32,937 nt of DNA from assembly GCA_026708585.1 (NCBI GenBank), contig JAPOUQ010000075.1:1-32937 (forward strand). The letters are read 5' to 3'. The DNA is from Gammaproteobacteria bacterium (GTDB lineage Bacteria > Pseudomonadota > Gammaproteobacteria > Arenicellales > Poriferihabitantaceae). Positions 17,720 to 24,674 of the stretch are shown here, piece after piece. Within the stretch, counting starts at the first letter, position 1, and each line of letters begins with the position of its first letter. The notes below the pieces were generated by a model. It was not told the DNA's origin. It searched no databases and saw only the letters and a program-made list of their open reading frames with translations. The translations under genes and the position numbers were made by a program.

Positions 17720-18225
17720 GCGAAATATCAAAAGGGTGTTGAACTTCGGTGTTGACCTAGATTCTGAGAGACAGATCCTTGTCTGTATAATTCGTGAAAA
17801 TGCAAAAAACAATGAATACAGCTCTTAAACTAATCATTTGTGGAGAGTCAAAAGTAACTGCGAAAAAACAGCCTAACCTAGCATAGCTAGAAGCAAATCC
17901 AATTACTTCAGAATAATCTGAGAGCTGACGACACATAATCGATCTGTTGAATTGAGAACCCTGATTCAAGATCTCGCAATGTTTCAATCAGACCAAGAAT
18001 CAGAATATCGACTTTGGGGATTTCGAGTGTTTGAGATTTCAAGAATTCAGTTCTAGTAAGGATATTTTTGGAAATGATTTACCTAGCTACCCATCATGAT
18101 CTATATTACATAAGAAAGGGTGGTCATTGTGCCGCCCTGGGGTTTGTTTGGATCAATGGCGTTCACTTAAGGACGAAGGTGCATTCACTTAAGAAATTTC
18201 GGGATAAGTGACTATCATGGTTTGA
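17720..18225. other. Spacer upstream of the apr operon with IS end traces
   Basis: No credible gene. The right part holds two direct repeats of GCRTTCACTTAAG (18159-18171 and 18181-18193, 22 bases apart). It also has a 19-base stretch at 18118-18136 that matches 5849-5867 at 15 of 19 positions. Together with the transposase tail at 18226-18333, these look like the outer end of an old insertion sequence. Confidence 0.4.
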
Positions 18226-18333
18226 TTATGCCGTCTTGGTCTGGTTGGCGACAGGTTGTTTTGCAGATTTGCGTTTGCTACTCCGGAATCGATCTTCAGG
18301 GCGTTTGGATTTCCACTCATACGAGCGTCCGGG
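18226..18333 (-). pseudogene. IS4-type transposase C-terminal remnant
   Basis: A 35-codon frame without a start begins right after an in-frame TAG at 18334-18336 and reads PGRSYEWKSKRPEDRFRSSK, then a basic tail ending NQTKTA before TAA. The PGRSY..K.KRP....R pattern with a Lys/Arg-rich finish is typical of the extreme C-terminus of IS4-group transposases. Nothing of the catalytic core remains. It marks one edge of the island that follows and may have cut the neighbouring small gene. Confidence 0.45.
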
Positions 18334-18350
18334 CTATCAACAATCCACAC

Positions 18351-18860
18351 TTAACTTCGTAAGAGTAGTATTATTAAGAAATAGTTTTTGGGATCTAATG
18401 AATTGAAATAACGAGATTTAACTAAACTGTTATCGGTGTATTTAAGAAATCGACATAAATCCCAGGGAAGCTTAATACCAAGTTTGTCTTTCTGACTATA
18501 TTCGAATAACCCATTCATATTTTCTTGAGTATTCTTCAACCCAAATTCTGGTAGTTTCTGGTATATTTTTGAAATGTAATGAATGCATATACCATAGTCC
18601 TGCAATACGCTGGATTGTGTCGTTTCTGGGTCTATATCTCCTTCTCGGAGACAATAATGACCGTATGAAAACCAATCTTTCATACTATCTTCAAGTCGAA
18701 AAATCGCCTTGTTGTATTTCTTAACGCAACTTTCTACGTAACTACTCGTTCTGATAGCCCAGTAATTTCTATTCATTTGTAAATCATCACTTCTAACTGA
18801 GGATTGGTGCAAAAATAGCTTATTAGTTTTGCGCCAACCCTGAGTATTATGGAGTTTCAT
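18351..18860 (-). CDS. Hypothetical protein, last gene of the ubiquitin-like operon
   Basis: 169 residues, not recognised. No signal peptide or clear membrane segment. The ATG at 18860 lies inside the end of the OLD-like gene (14-base overlap), so it is translationally coupled to it. The middle part has several Tyr/Trp/Cys-containing helices (NYWAIRTSSYVESCVKKYNK, SMKDWFSYGHYCLREGDI), suggesting a small folded helical protein. The stop falls at the border with the IS remnant, and the last residues (YFLIILLLRS) look abrupt, so the natural C-terminus may have been lost. It could be an accessory factor of the nuclease or the target-recognition partner of the conjugation system. Neither is supported by a motif. 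Confidence 0.55.
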   Translation of the reverse strand: MKLHNTQGWRKTNKLFLHQSSVRSDDLQMNRNYWAIRTSSYVESCVKKYNKAIFRLEDSMKDWFSYGHYCLREGDIDPETTQSSVLQDYGICIHYISKIYQKLPEFGLKNTQENMNGLFEYSQKDKLGIKLPWDLCRFLKYTDNSLVKSRYFNSLDPKNYFLIILLLRS

Positions 18861-20490
18861 CCATTAACCAAATTTCTACAATATCAAGCATTGCTTTAAC
18901 ATCAGGATGAATTTCATCTGGGTGCATACAACAAGCTATTTTGCTATATTCGGATTCCTTAAGATTAACGCCAGCCTTTGCAAGAAAATTCTTAACTGTA
19001 CGCTTGCCTTGTTCATAAAAATTTGAATTTTCGAACGGTTCCTGAATCATCGCCCTAGAAAATTGATCTTCTACAAATCGTTGTGCTGCTTCGTTCCCCA
19101 TTTGATTTGTTAAAAATCGTTTCAATGTCTCTGGATGCAACAAATAGCTTTCGATTTCGCGGCGAAACCAATACACCAGTTGTATATCTTTAGTTCTTTT
19201 TTGTCGCAATTTTTCTGGATTTAAACCTTCTCCAGATTTATTTTCATTACCGTTAGGATCCCGTATATCGAGTGCTTGTAAAGTTGGTACCTGTGCTTTT
19301 AATGCTCGATAATGCTTTGTTGGAAACCCTTTTCCTTTGCGCTCTGCGGTTTCGATATGAAAGGGGTTTTCTAAATATGGCCTCGTTGGATGATTCAAAG
19401 CCGTTGCCCACGCTCGAAGAATATGTAAATCAGATGATCCTTCTATGTACAAAATTCGCTGAGTGGTTTCAGCAAGAACAATCTCAATGAATGGAATGTT
19501 CAGCAACTCCTTGGCATCGCCTTGTTTGACTGGGCGCAATCCCTCCGAGGTCACAAGAGATAAGTTTTGCTCTCCAGTCTTGGCTGCTGCATCAATAAGC
19601 CGACTCGAATGCGTTGCAATCAATGCACGACAATCATTTTTAACACAATGATCCATTATCATGCGATACATTGATTCCTTTAACAGCACATGAAGATGAG
19701 CATCCGGCTCATCAATAAGAAAAAGCTGTGCATCGGAGTATAAAAGTGCCGACTGGACCAAAACCGTCTGCAAAAACCCCGAAGACGCATTAATCAAGCC
19801 ATACCAAGGTTTTTTTGGTGAATGACGGTATTGAACTTGAATAGGATCAGCGCCGCTTGGTTTTGAAAGCTCGGCATTATCAAATAGAATTTGCAAACTT
19901 TCTTGTAGACTCTCCCACTTCGTTTCATCTCTACTTATTGCCGAAAGTAGGCTCCGGAGAATAGTACCCCCTTGACCTCTTCCCAGTCGTACGCGGATCG
20001 TTGCATCATCATATTTTGGTTCTTTAGTGTCCAAACCAGAAAGTGATGGAATATATATGGCTTTGAATGGAGCTCTTACATAAGCTTCAAGATCAGCTGT
20101 CTGCGTTTCAGATAAAGGCCTAATTTCTGATGTCTTTACGTCTATATATTGAAGGGAAAAACCTACATCGAATTTGTCGGTAACAATTTTGATAATGATT
20201 GGATTTTGTGTATCTTGTTTATGCCACAATTCATGAGACAGTTCCAACCCCATACTAAATGATGATAGAACATCGATTTCTGATGCATTTGCATGTTGGT
20301 AATCAAAATTTGCTTTTTGGAATCGCCCAAACCAGATCTCAGCAATTTCTGCTGCAAAAGCTACCGCTTGTAAAATTGTTGTCTTGCCAGAATTGTTTGG
20401 CCCTACAATAAATGAATCTTTATTCAGATCAATTTCCAGATCGGAAAACTTCTTAAAGCGACTTATATAAACTTTAGGGAGCATATTCAT
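18847..20490 (-). CDS. OLD-like ATPase with TOPRIM-type C-terminal nuclease domain
   Basis: 547 residues from the ATG at 20490, and ATG 20484 (MLPKVYISRF) is equally good. An in-frame TTG at 20541 would add 17 residues, but the family begins near VYISRFKKFSDLEIDL. An SMC/ABC-like ATPase domain has Walker A GPNNSGKTT (residues 30-38), a signature-like SSGFLQTVLVQSALL, and Walker B LFLIDEPDAHLHV (DEP at about 260). The C-terminal half starts with ILYIEGSSD (Glu ~350), then LDIRD (~407-411) and RREIESYLL. These match the acidic residues and R.EIE.YL element of OLD-family TOPRIM nucleases, which cut or nick DNA. It overlaps the DUF6527 gene and the last gene, so it belongs to the ubiquitin-like operon. 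It may be the effector that conjugation controls, but this is inference. Confidence 0.82.
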   Translation of the reverse strand: MNMLPKVYISRFKKFSDLEIDLNKDSFIVGPNNSGKTTILQAVAFAAEIAEIWFGRFQKANFDYQHANASEIDVLSSFSMGLELSHELWHKQDTQNPIIIKIVTDKFDVGFSLQYIDVKTSEIRPLSETQTADLEAYVRAPFKAIYIPSLSGLDTKEPKYDDATIRVRLGRGQGGTILRSLLSAISRDETKWESLQESLQILFDNAELSKPSGADPIQVQYRHSPKKPWYGLINASSGFLQTVLVQSALLYSDAQLFLIDEPDAHLHVLLKESMYRMIMDHCVKNDCRALIATHSSRLIDAAAKTGEQNLSLVTSEGLRPVKQGDAKELLNIPFIEIVLAETTQRILYIEGSSDLHILRAWATALNHPTRPYLENPFHIETAERKGKGFPTKHYRALKAQVPTLQALDIRDPNGNENKSGEGLNPEKLRQKRTKDIQLVYWFRREIESYLLHPETLKRFLTNQMGNEAAQRFVEDQFSRAMIQEPFENSNFYEQGKRTVKNFLAKAGVNLKESEYSKIACCMHPDEIHPDVKAMLDIVEIWLMDETP

Positions 20491-20839
20491 TTTCTTTTGG
20501 GACGAAAATACGTGGGGCCTCACTCCAAAGAATTTTGCCACGGGAAAGCCAATAATGACATCTGCATCTCCAACTTGTTATATGAATTGAAGGGTGTAAT
20601 GAAATCGTTTCATTCGAGTGAACAGTGATAAACCATCGGTTTGGCAACTCTGGGGCAACATCCAAATGAACGATTTGCTGGCATCGTTTCCGAGGACAAG
20701 CGACTGCAACCTGAAACGGTAAAGATTTTTCTCCAATAACATAAACTATATTTTTCGTTACAGGGTCAGGCAAATCTTCCACCCACTTTGTTTTGTATGG
20801 ATGGCATTTAGACCATTGATTAAAAAACCACTTAATCAT
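20474..20839 (-). CDS. DUF6527 family protein, probable metal-binding
   Basis: 121 residues from the ATG at 20839, which overlaps the stop of the E1 gene in ATGATTAA. A frame extension to 20875 adds residues of no family character. Family marks are the N-terminal MIKWFFNQW, the pair CPRKRC near residue 50, SLHPSIHITSW, and CRCHYWLSRGKILW near the C-terminus. The Cys/His positions suggest a treble-clef-like or zinc site. DUF6527 is known from bacterial ubiquitin-like operons, standing beside E1, E2 and Ubl genes, and has been suggested to help in substrate choice or ligation. The role is not settled. Its 3' end overlaps the OLD-like gene. Confidence 0.75.
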   Translation of the reverse strand: MIKWFFNQWSKCHPYKTKWVEDLPDPVTKNIVYVIGEKSLPFQVAVACPRKRCQQIVHLDVAPELPNRWFITVHSNETISLHPSIHITSWRCRCHYWLSRGKILWSEAPRIFVPKENEYAP

Positions 20840-22223
20840 TACGAAGATTGTTTTGTACAAGAGGGCTAGAATCACCCATGCCTCGGTATTTTATAAACAA
20901 TGAACATGGTTCACCATCATCTGACTCGTGCTCATAGCACCCATGTGTGAGTCGAAAACGTTGAGTTGCAAACTCACGATCTGGATCGAAACGAAACGTA
21001 TGAATTCGAGCGAGAAAGTCATTGAAAGCCATACAAGCAGCTTGCATATTTACCGACATAACTGCTGGCTGTTCTTCGCCGACCGAAGCAAGATATCCAT
21101 TTTCTCGGTGTTTTGTATACGTATCGGGATCGTTTCGTTGATAATTTTCCGATTTTACCTGACTTAAAGTGTATCCTCCACGAGACAATAAATCACGACC
21201 ATCGGGATGAATATAATGCGCAACTGCATCCGCGGACCTAATATCCCCAGTACCGTCAGCGTCAATATGGACTCCTACATCAAAATAGGGAATTAGGTAT
21301 GCACTAGCTAAACAGTCCAGATGATATCGCCCAAAAGCAGAATCTACACAACCGAAGATCACATCGCAATCAATGAGTGCAGCCACAGCTTTTGGGGAAT
21401 CAGTCAGTGCTTCGTATGCGTCAATCTTAGTTCCCAATCCTGCATGGGCTATTGATGCTGCTAGAGCATCAACCTTCGTTTTACCATCCTTAACATCGGT
21501 CAATGCACTGTTAACAAGACGATTAAGGTTTTTCTCTTCAACAGTGTCATCATCAACAAGAACTAAATTCCCAACACAATTACGCGCCAGTAATTCGACC
21601 ACAATACTACCAGTGCCTGAGCAACCGACTACGCCTACGCGCATCTTGCGCAATCGCTCAAGGGTTCCTGTTCCAAGCGTTTGGCATATTTTTTTTTCAT
21701 GCGGGGTATAAAAGGAGTCTTCTTCTTTACTCCAGATTGAAATTGTTTCACCTACAACATTAACTGATCGGAACGACTGGAAAATACCATTATCCTCAAC
21801 TTTCCTTGCCATAATGGTTCCATTGGGCACCATAATTGCAGACCCATTTGGCCTGTCATCATCAAACCATGCATTTATTGATGCAAACAACTCTCGATCA
21901 TTCTGATTATCAATTTTTGAAAATTTGAGGTCTCCGCCGGGATGGGAATGAATGGTTATAACGGATTGCTTAGCAAGATCAATATTAGTGATTGTTTTGG
22001 AATCAAAGTATGCTTCAAATGGCCATACTATATGATTCGAACGTCTATCGCATAATTCATGCGGAATTTGGACAAACTTTGTAACTATAAGTTTTTGGAA
22101 ATGCACCCCCGTTCCTTGATTACAAATAAAAACTCCTGCAGACTCCAACTCATCGCCAGGAAATAAATGTTGCAATGCTATATCATGGGTTTTTTTTGTC
22201 ATTGATAATGTTGGAGATTTCAT
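20832..22223 (-). CDS. JAB (JAMM) deubiquitinase-like protease fused to an E1/ThiF ubiquitin-activating domain
   Basis: 463 residues. The N-terminal ~150 form a JAB metalloprotease with a full zinc motif: Glu27 (ESAGVF), His92 and His94 (IHSHPGG), Ser102 and Asp105 (SKID). It should trim or remove the ubiquitin-like protein. From about 190 follows a ThiF/E1 adenylation domain: VGVVGCSGTGS (197-207) binds ATP, LVDDDTVEEKNLNRL (222-236) is the conserved Asp/Asn-Arg region, and Asp294 is in FGCVDSAFGR. Where relatives have a CLLC-type motif before GGY, this protein has DLLS (344-347), so the usual metal or catalytic cysteines are absent. The ATG shares a base with the E2 stop (TAATG). The product should adenylate the C-terminal Gly of the Ubl protein. 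Confidence 0.88.
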   Translation of the reverse strand: MKSPTLSMTKKTHDIALQHLFPGDELESAGVFICNQGTGVHFQKLIVTKFVQIPHELCDRRSNHIVWPFEAYFDSKTITNIDLAKQSVITIHSHPGGDLKFSKIDNQNDRELFASINAWFDDDRPNGSAIMVPNGTIMARKVEDNGIFQSFRSVNVVGETISIWSKEEDSFYTPHEKKICQTLGTGTLERLRKMRVGVVGCSGTGSIVVELLARNCVGNLVLVDDDTVEEKNLNRLVNSALTDVKDGKTKVDALAASIAHAGLGTKIDAYEALTDSPKAVAALIDCDVIFGCVDSAFGRYHLDCLASAYLIPYFDVGVHIDADGTGDIRSADAVAHYIHPDGRDLLSRGGYTLSQVKSENYQRNDPDTYTKHRENGYLASVGEEQPAVMSVNMQAACMAFNDFLARIHTFRFDPDREFATQRFRLTHGCYEHESDDGEPCSLFIKYRGMGDSSPLVQNNLRND

Positions 22224-22609
22224 TATAAACCGGCTATTTCTAACTCGTTTCGCACATATTCAATATGCTGGCAGAGGCCATGTTCACCTGGAATCCATTC
22301 ATAATGTCTAGACCATCGTTGCCAAGATCGTCCAAAATGTTCCTCGACAGAAAGAGATCCTGGATCCTTATTGTTCAATTTATGAAGCGATGGGTCAAAA
22401 TAAAACATATCCAAACCAACGCCAGGGTATCCAGCTGGCATCAAAATCATAAGGTCGGCTATTTTTTGTTTAAATCCTTCGGGAATTTGAAATTCCTTAA
22501 TCAGAAGAGCGTATTTTTCATTCTCTTCACTGAGCTTATACCACTGCCTCGGATAATGGGAATCGAGATACTCAATATCCTCCGCAGGAAATACAAAAAA
22601 ATTACCCAC
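22223..22609 (-). CDS. Prokaryotic E2 family E, ubiquitin-conjugating-like protein
   Basis: 128 residues from the GTG at 22609, which overlaps the Ubl gene stop in GTGGGTAA. An ATG at 22669 would add 20 residues coded wholly inside the Ubl gene and without family likeness. The E2-like core shows FQIPEGF, ADLMILMPAGYPGVGLDMFY, and then GRSWQRWSRHYEWIPGEHGL with conserved Trp and His, as in the Prok-E2_E family. The single cysteine, Cys113, lies after this block and not where a canonical E2 active site would be. This protein should take the activated Ubl from the E1 and pass it to targets. How it holds the Ubl without a standard cysteine is open. Confidence 0.82.
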   Translation of the reverse strand: MGNFFVFPAEDIEYLDSHYPRQWYKLSEENEKYALLIKEFQIPEGFKQKIADLMILMPAGYPGVGLDMFYFDPSLHKLNNKDPGSLSVEEHFGRSWQRWSRHYEWIPGEHGLCQHIEYVRNELEIAGL

Positions 22610-23339
22610 AACCTTGCTGTGCCTGACGGAGTACGGTTTCAAACCGCTCAATACCGGGTTGTGAGACATTTACAATGTCATCAGGGTTAATTCGTTTTCT
22701 TTCCCCTCCCCGCATCTTCTGGTTTAAAGTCCACTCGTCAGGAGATTTGTCAACATATTCTAGAATCTGCGCACCAGTTATTTGATCTTGTTTGACGGTG
22801 TATTTTTCCCTATCAATCCGGACCCGATATCTAACTCCCTTTGGTGGCCGCCTTCCATGCCGACCACAGTCCTCAATATCAACTGGATCTTCAGGATTGG
22901 TTTCATCACCTGCTGGAATCACAAAAAAGGAATCGTCGTTCTGTACCACAACTATCATGTCATCGGTGACCTCAGCATCGGGACCGGTACTAATGTCAAC
23001 AAATAATCTACCTTTAGGATGTTCATCATCAAATTTCTTAAGATCTCTACCCGTGATCTTTGCATGTGTAACTGATGGAGTAATCTCGCCATTAAATCGA
23101 AATTGAATTTCATTTCGCAACAGCGGATTACTTTCTATCGAGGTCTTACCTGTAATAAATGATTTTTCGTCATAAAGAACAAGAACATCCATTGGATCGA
23201 GTGGAATATCGATATCATCAGGACGATCGATAAATAGTTGTTTACCTTGACAGCTAACCAATTTATAAAGTTCTTCCGCTCTGATCAAACTTCCGGTGTG
23301 CTTATATGACTTACCATCTATCAAAATCTTTATTTTCAT
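22602..23339 (-). CDS. Multi-ubiquitin protein: three tandem beta-grasp ubiquitin-like domains
   Basis: 245 residues. Three units of about 70-80 residues can be seen: 1-66 (KIKILIDGKSYKHTG ... MDVLVLYDEKSFITG), about 75-160 (FRFNGEITPSVTHAKITG ... DDMIVVVQNDDSFFVIPAG), and about 165-245 (VRYRVRIDREKYTVKQDQIT ... DDIVNVSQPGIERFETVL). The repeated ITG.xL/ILxxxDxxP element and the GIERFE ending match the Multi_ubiq family. The chain ends QQGCG, a C-terminal Gly as needed for E1 activation. It has a good ribosome binding site and is the first intact gene of the operon. It probably acts as a ready-made poly-ubiquitin tag attached as one block. Confidence 0.87.
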   Translation of the reverse strand: MKIKILIDGKSYKHTGSLIRAEELYKLVSCQGKQLFIDRPDDIDIPLDPMDVLVLYDEKSFITGKTSIESNPLLRNEIQFRFNGEITPSVTHAKITGRDLKKFDDEHPKGRLFVDISTGPDAEVTDDMIVVVQNDDSFFVIPAGDETNPEDPVDIEDCGRHGRRPPKGVRYRVRIDREKYTVKQDQITGAQILEYVDKSPDEWTLNQKMRGGERKRINPDDIVNVSQPGIERFETVLRQAQQGCG

Positions 23340-23344
23340 ATTTT

Positions 23345-23353
23345 CTCTTCCTT
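23345..23353 (-). promoter_or_regulatory. Ribosome binding site of the multi-ubiquitin gene
   Basis: On the minus strand AAGGAAGAG stands 5 bases before the ATG at 23339. It overlaps the stop codon of the restriction-enzyme remnant, so the upstream gene was once part of, or immediately ahead of, the same transcript. Confidence 0.6.
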
Positions 23354-24126
23354 ATAAGGACCAGATTTTTTCAGCAATACTCTTGTATAAATTTTGACGT
23401 TGCATCAATTCATCCCGATCAAACTTGTTGTGTGACTGAAATTTTAGTTCCAGACGCTCATACATTTGCTTGAAATTGGGATTATTATTGTATGTGCTAC
23501 TACATAGAGATTTCACTAACCGATTTTCACTTACATAACGCTCAAGTTTATCTTTATAAGTCATCGCCCCGAAACTCTGATTCGTCCCTTGCGGAAGCAG
23601 TAAAAGACCTCCGATAAGGTTTCGACAATTATCGAATTCATCACGCTCCTCGAATTTGTCAGCCCAGATATGCTCTATTTCAAATGGCTTTCCTTCGGAT
23701 GGATCATGGTAAGCTGCAAAAGAAGTTTGATAACCCGACTCTTTCTCAATGAAGGATGTTATTCGCGAAAGAAAAAAACTTAACAAATCTCTTGTTCTGC
23801 CCATGTAATCCGAACTGAATCAAACCGTCCCAGTCCTCAGGCATCTCTTCTAAGCGGTTTTTGAATATCATCTCAATAGTTAATACATCCTTTGATCGAA
23901 TATCTTTTACTAGATTGTACATAGTATTGCGAATAGAACTCGCGGAGAATCTGCGATAATTAATTGAACGTCGGACGACAAATATCTCGATATAACGAGC
24001 AACCATATTGAGTTTTTTGTTTGCCGTATCATCATCGTCATTAATTGTGATTGGTGCCAACAGTAGTGGATAACTTAATAAATCAGCGATCCCATATCGA
24101 ATCACGCATACATCAGTCAAACTGAC
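23352..24126 (-). pseudogene. GmrSD-type (DUF262/DUF1524) restriction endonuclease, C-terminal remnant with frameshift
   Basis: The first frame (24126-23746) encodes ~125 residues of the DUF262-to-DUF1524 linking region and ends after FGLHGQNKRFVKFF. The next frame (to 23352) continues with LSRITSFIEKE and the DUF1524 HNH nuclease core FEIEHIWADKFEERDEFDN, NLIGGLLLLPQGTNQSFGAM and YKDKLERY. The shift falls in a run of seven A on the plus strand (23772-23778). Removing one base rejoins the two into ~255 residues. The N-terminal DUF262 domain with its DGQQR motif is missing, and the frame is open to a stop just beyond 24126, with dgkA beginning 22 bases further on. GmrSD enzymes cut modified phage DNA. 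This one should be inactive. Confidence 0.78.
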
Positions 24127-24148
24127 TTCTGGCGGTTAAAATGCAAAG

Positions 24149-24559
24149 TTGACCATGATGGCGATAATGACTCACATTATGACCCAAATCATTCCGAAAC
24201 GTTCTACAGGACTCAGGCGTATTTACAGAGCTTTTCTCTATTCAGTTTCGGGACTACGTATTGCCATCAGAGACGAAGCTGCTTTTCGACAGGAGTTGCT
24301 ACTAGCGGTTGCACTTAGCATACTATGCCTTATCCTTCCATTTGAGGATTGGATTCGCATCGCCCTGATAGCTTTGCATATGGTTGTCCTGATTACGGAA
24401 TTACTGAATACTGCAGTCGAATCAGTAGTCAACAAGGTTTCACCAGAATTCCACGAAGAAGCCAAAAAAGCCAAAGATACCGGTAGCGCCGCAGTCATGC
24501 TATCTCTGCTACTTGCATGCATAATTTGGCTCTATGCAATTTTCACCCTCATCCCCTAG
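24149..24559 (+). CDS. dgkA: Diacylglycerol kinase
   Basis: 136 residues, small integral-membrane kinase that phosphorylates diacylglycerol to phosphatidate, recycling the by-product of membrane-derived glucan and other envelope synthesis. The signature ELLNTAVESVVNKV and AKDTGSAAVMLSLLLA are intact, and RIYRAFLYSVSGLRIAIRDEAAFRQE is the usual N-terminal amphipathic part. Three membrane segments follow. The start is uncertain: TTG 24149, ATG 24155 and ATG 24158 are all close, and the family resemblance begins only near residue 20. It is divergent from the restriction-enzyme remnant with only 22 bases between, so its promoter must lie in or beyond that remnant. Confidence 0.94.
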   Translation: MTMMAIMTHIMTQIIPKRSTGLRRIYRAFLYSVSGLRIAIRDEAAFRQELLLAVALSILCLILPFEDWIRIALIALHMVVLITELLNTAVESVVNKVSPEFHEEAKKAKDTGSAAVMLSLLLACIIWLYAIFTLIP

Positions 24560-24674
24560 CGAACGAATTGCGATTCTGATTCTCTGCAATAAACAAATCC
24601 CTTTTCGCTAGTAGACTATCATTTGCCCAAAAAGTTCAACTCACTCCATTGATTCCGACATCTCTCTAGATAAG

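Noticed and set aside
18847-20490. Gabija, PARIS or a plain OLD system for the ATPase gene
   Set aside because: No UvrD-type GajB or AriB partner follows it, and the gene overlaps the ubiquitin-like genes instead. The UvrD domain in the giant helicase is on the other strand and behind dgkA.
22609-22669. Upstream ATG start for the E2 gene
   Set aside because: The added residues lie fully inside the Ubl gene and show no family likeness. GTG at 22609 gives a normal 8-base overlap.
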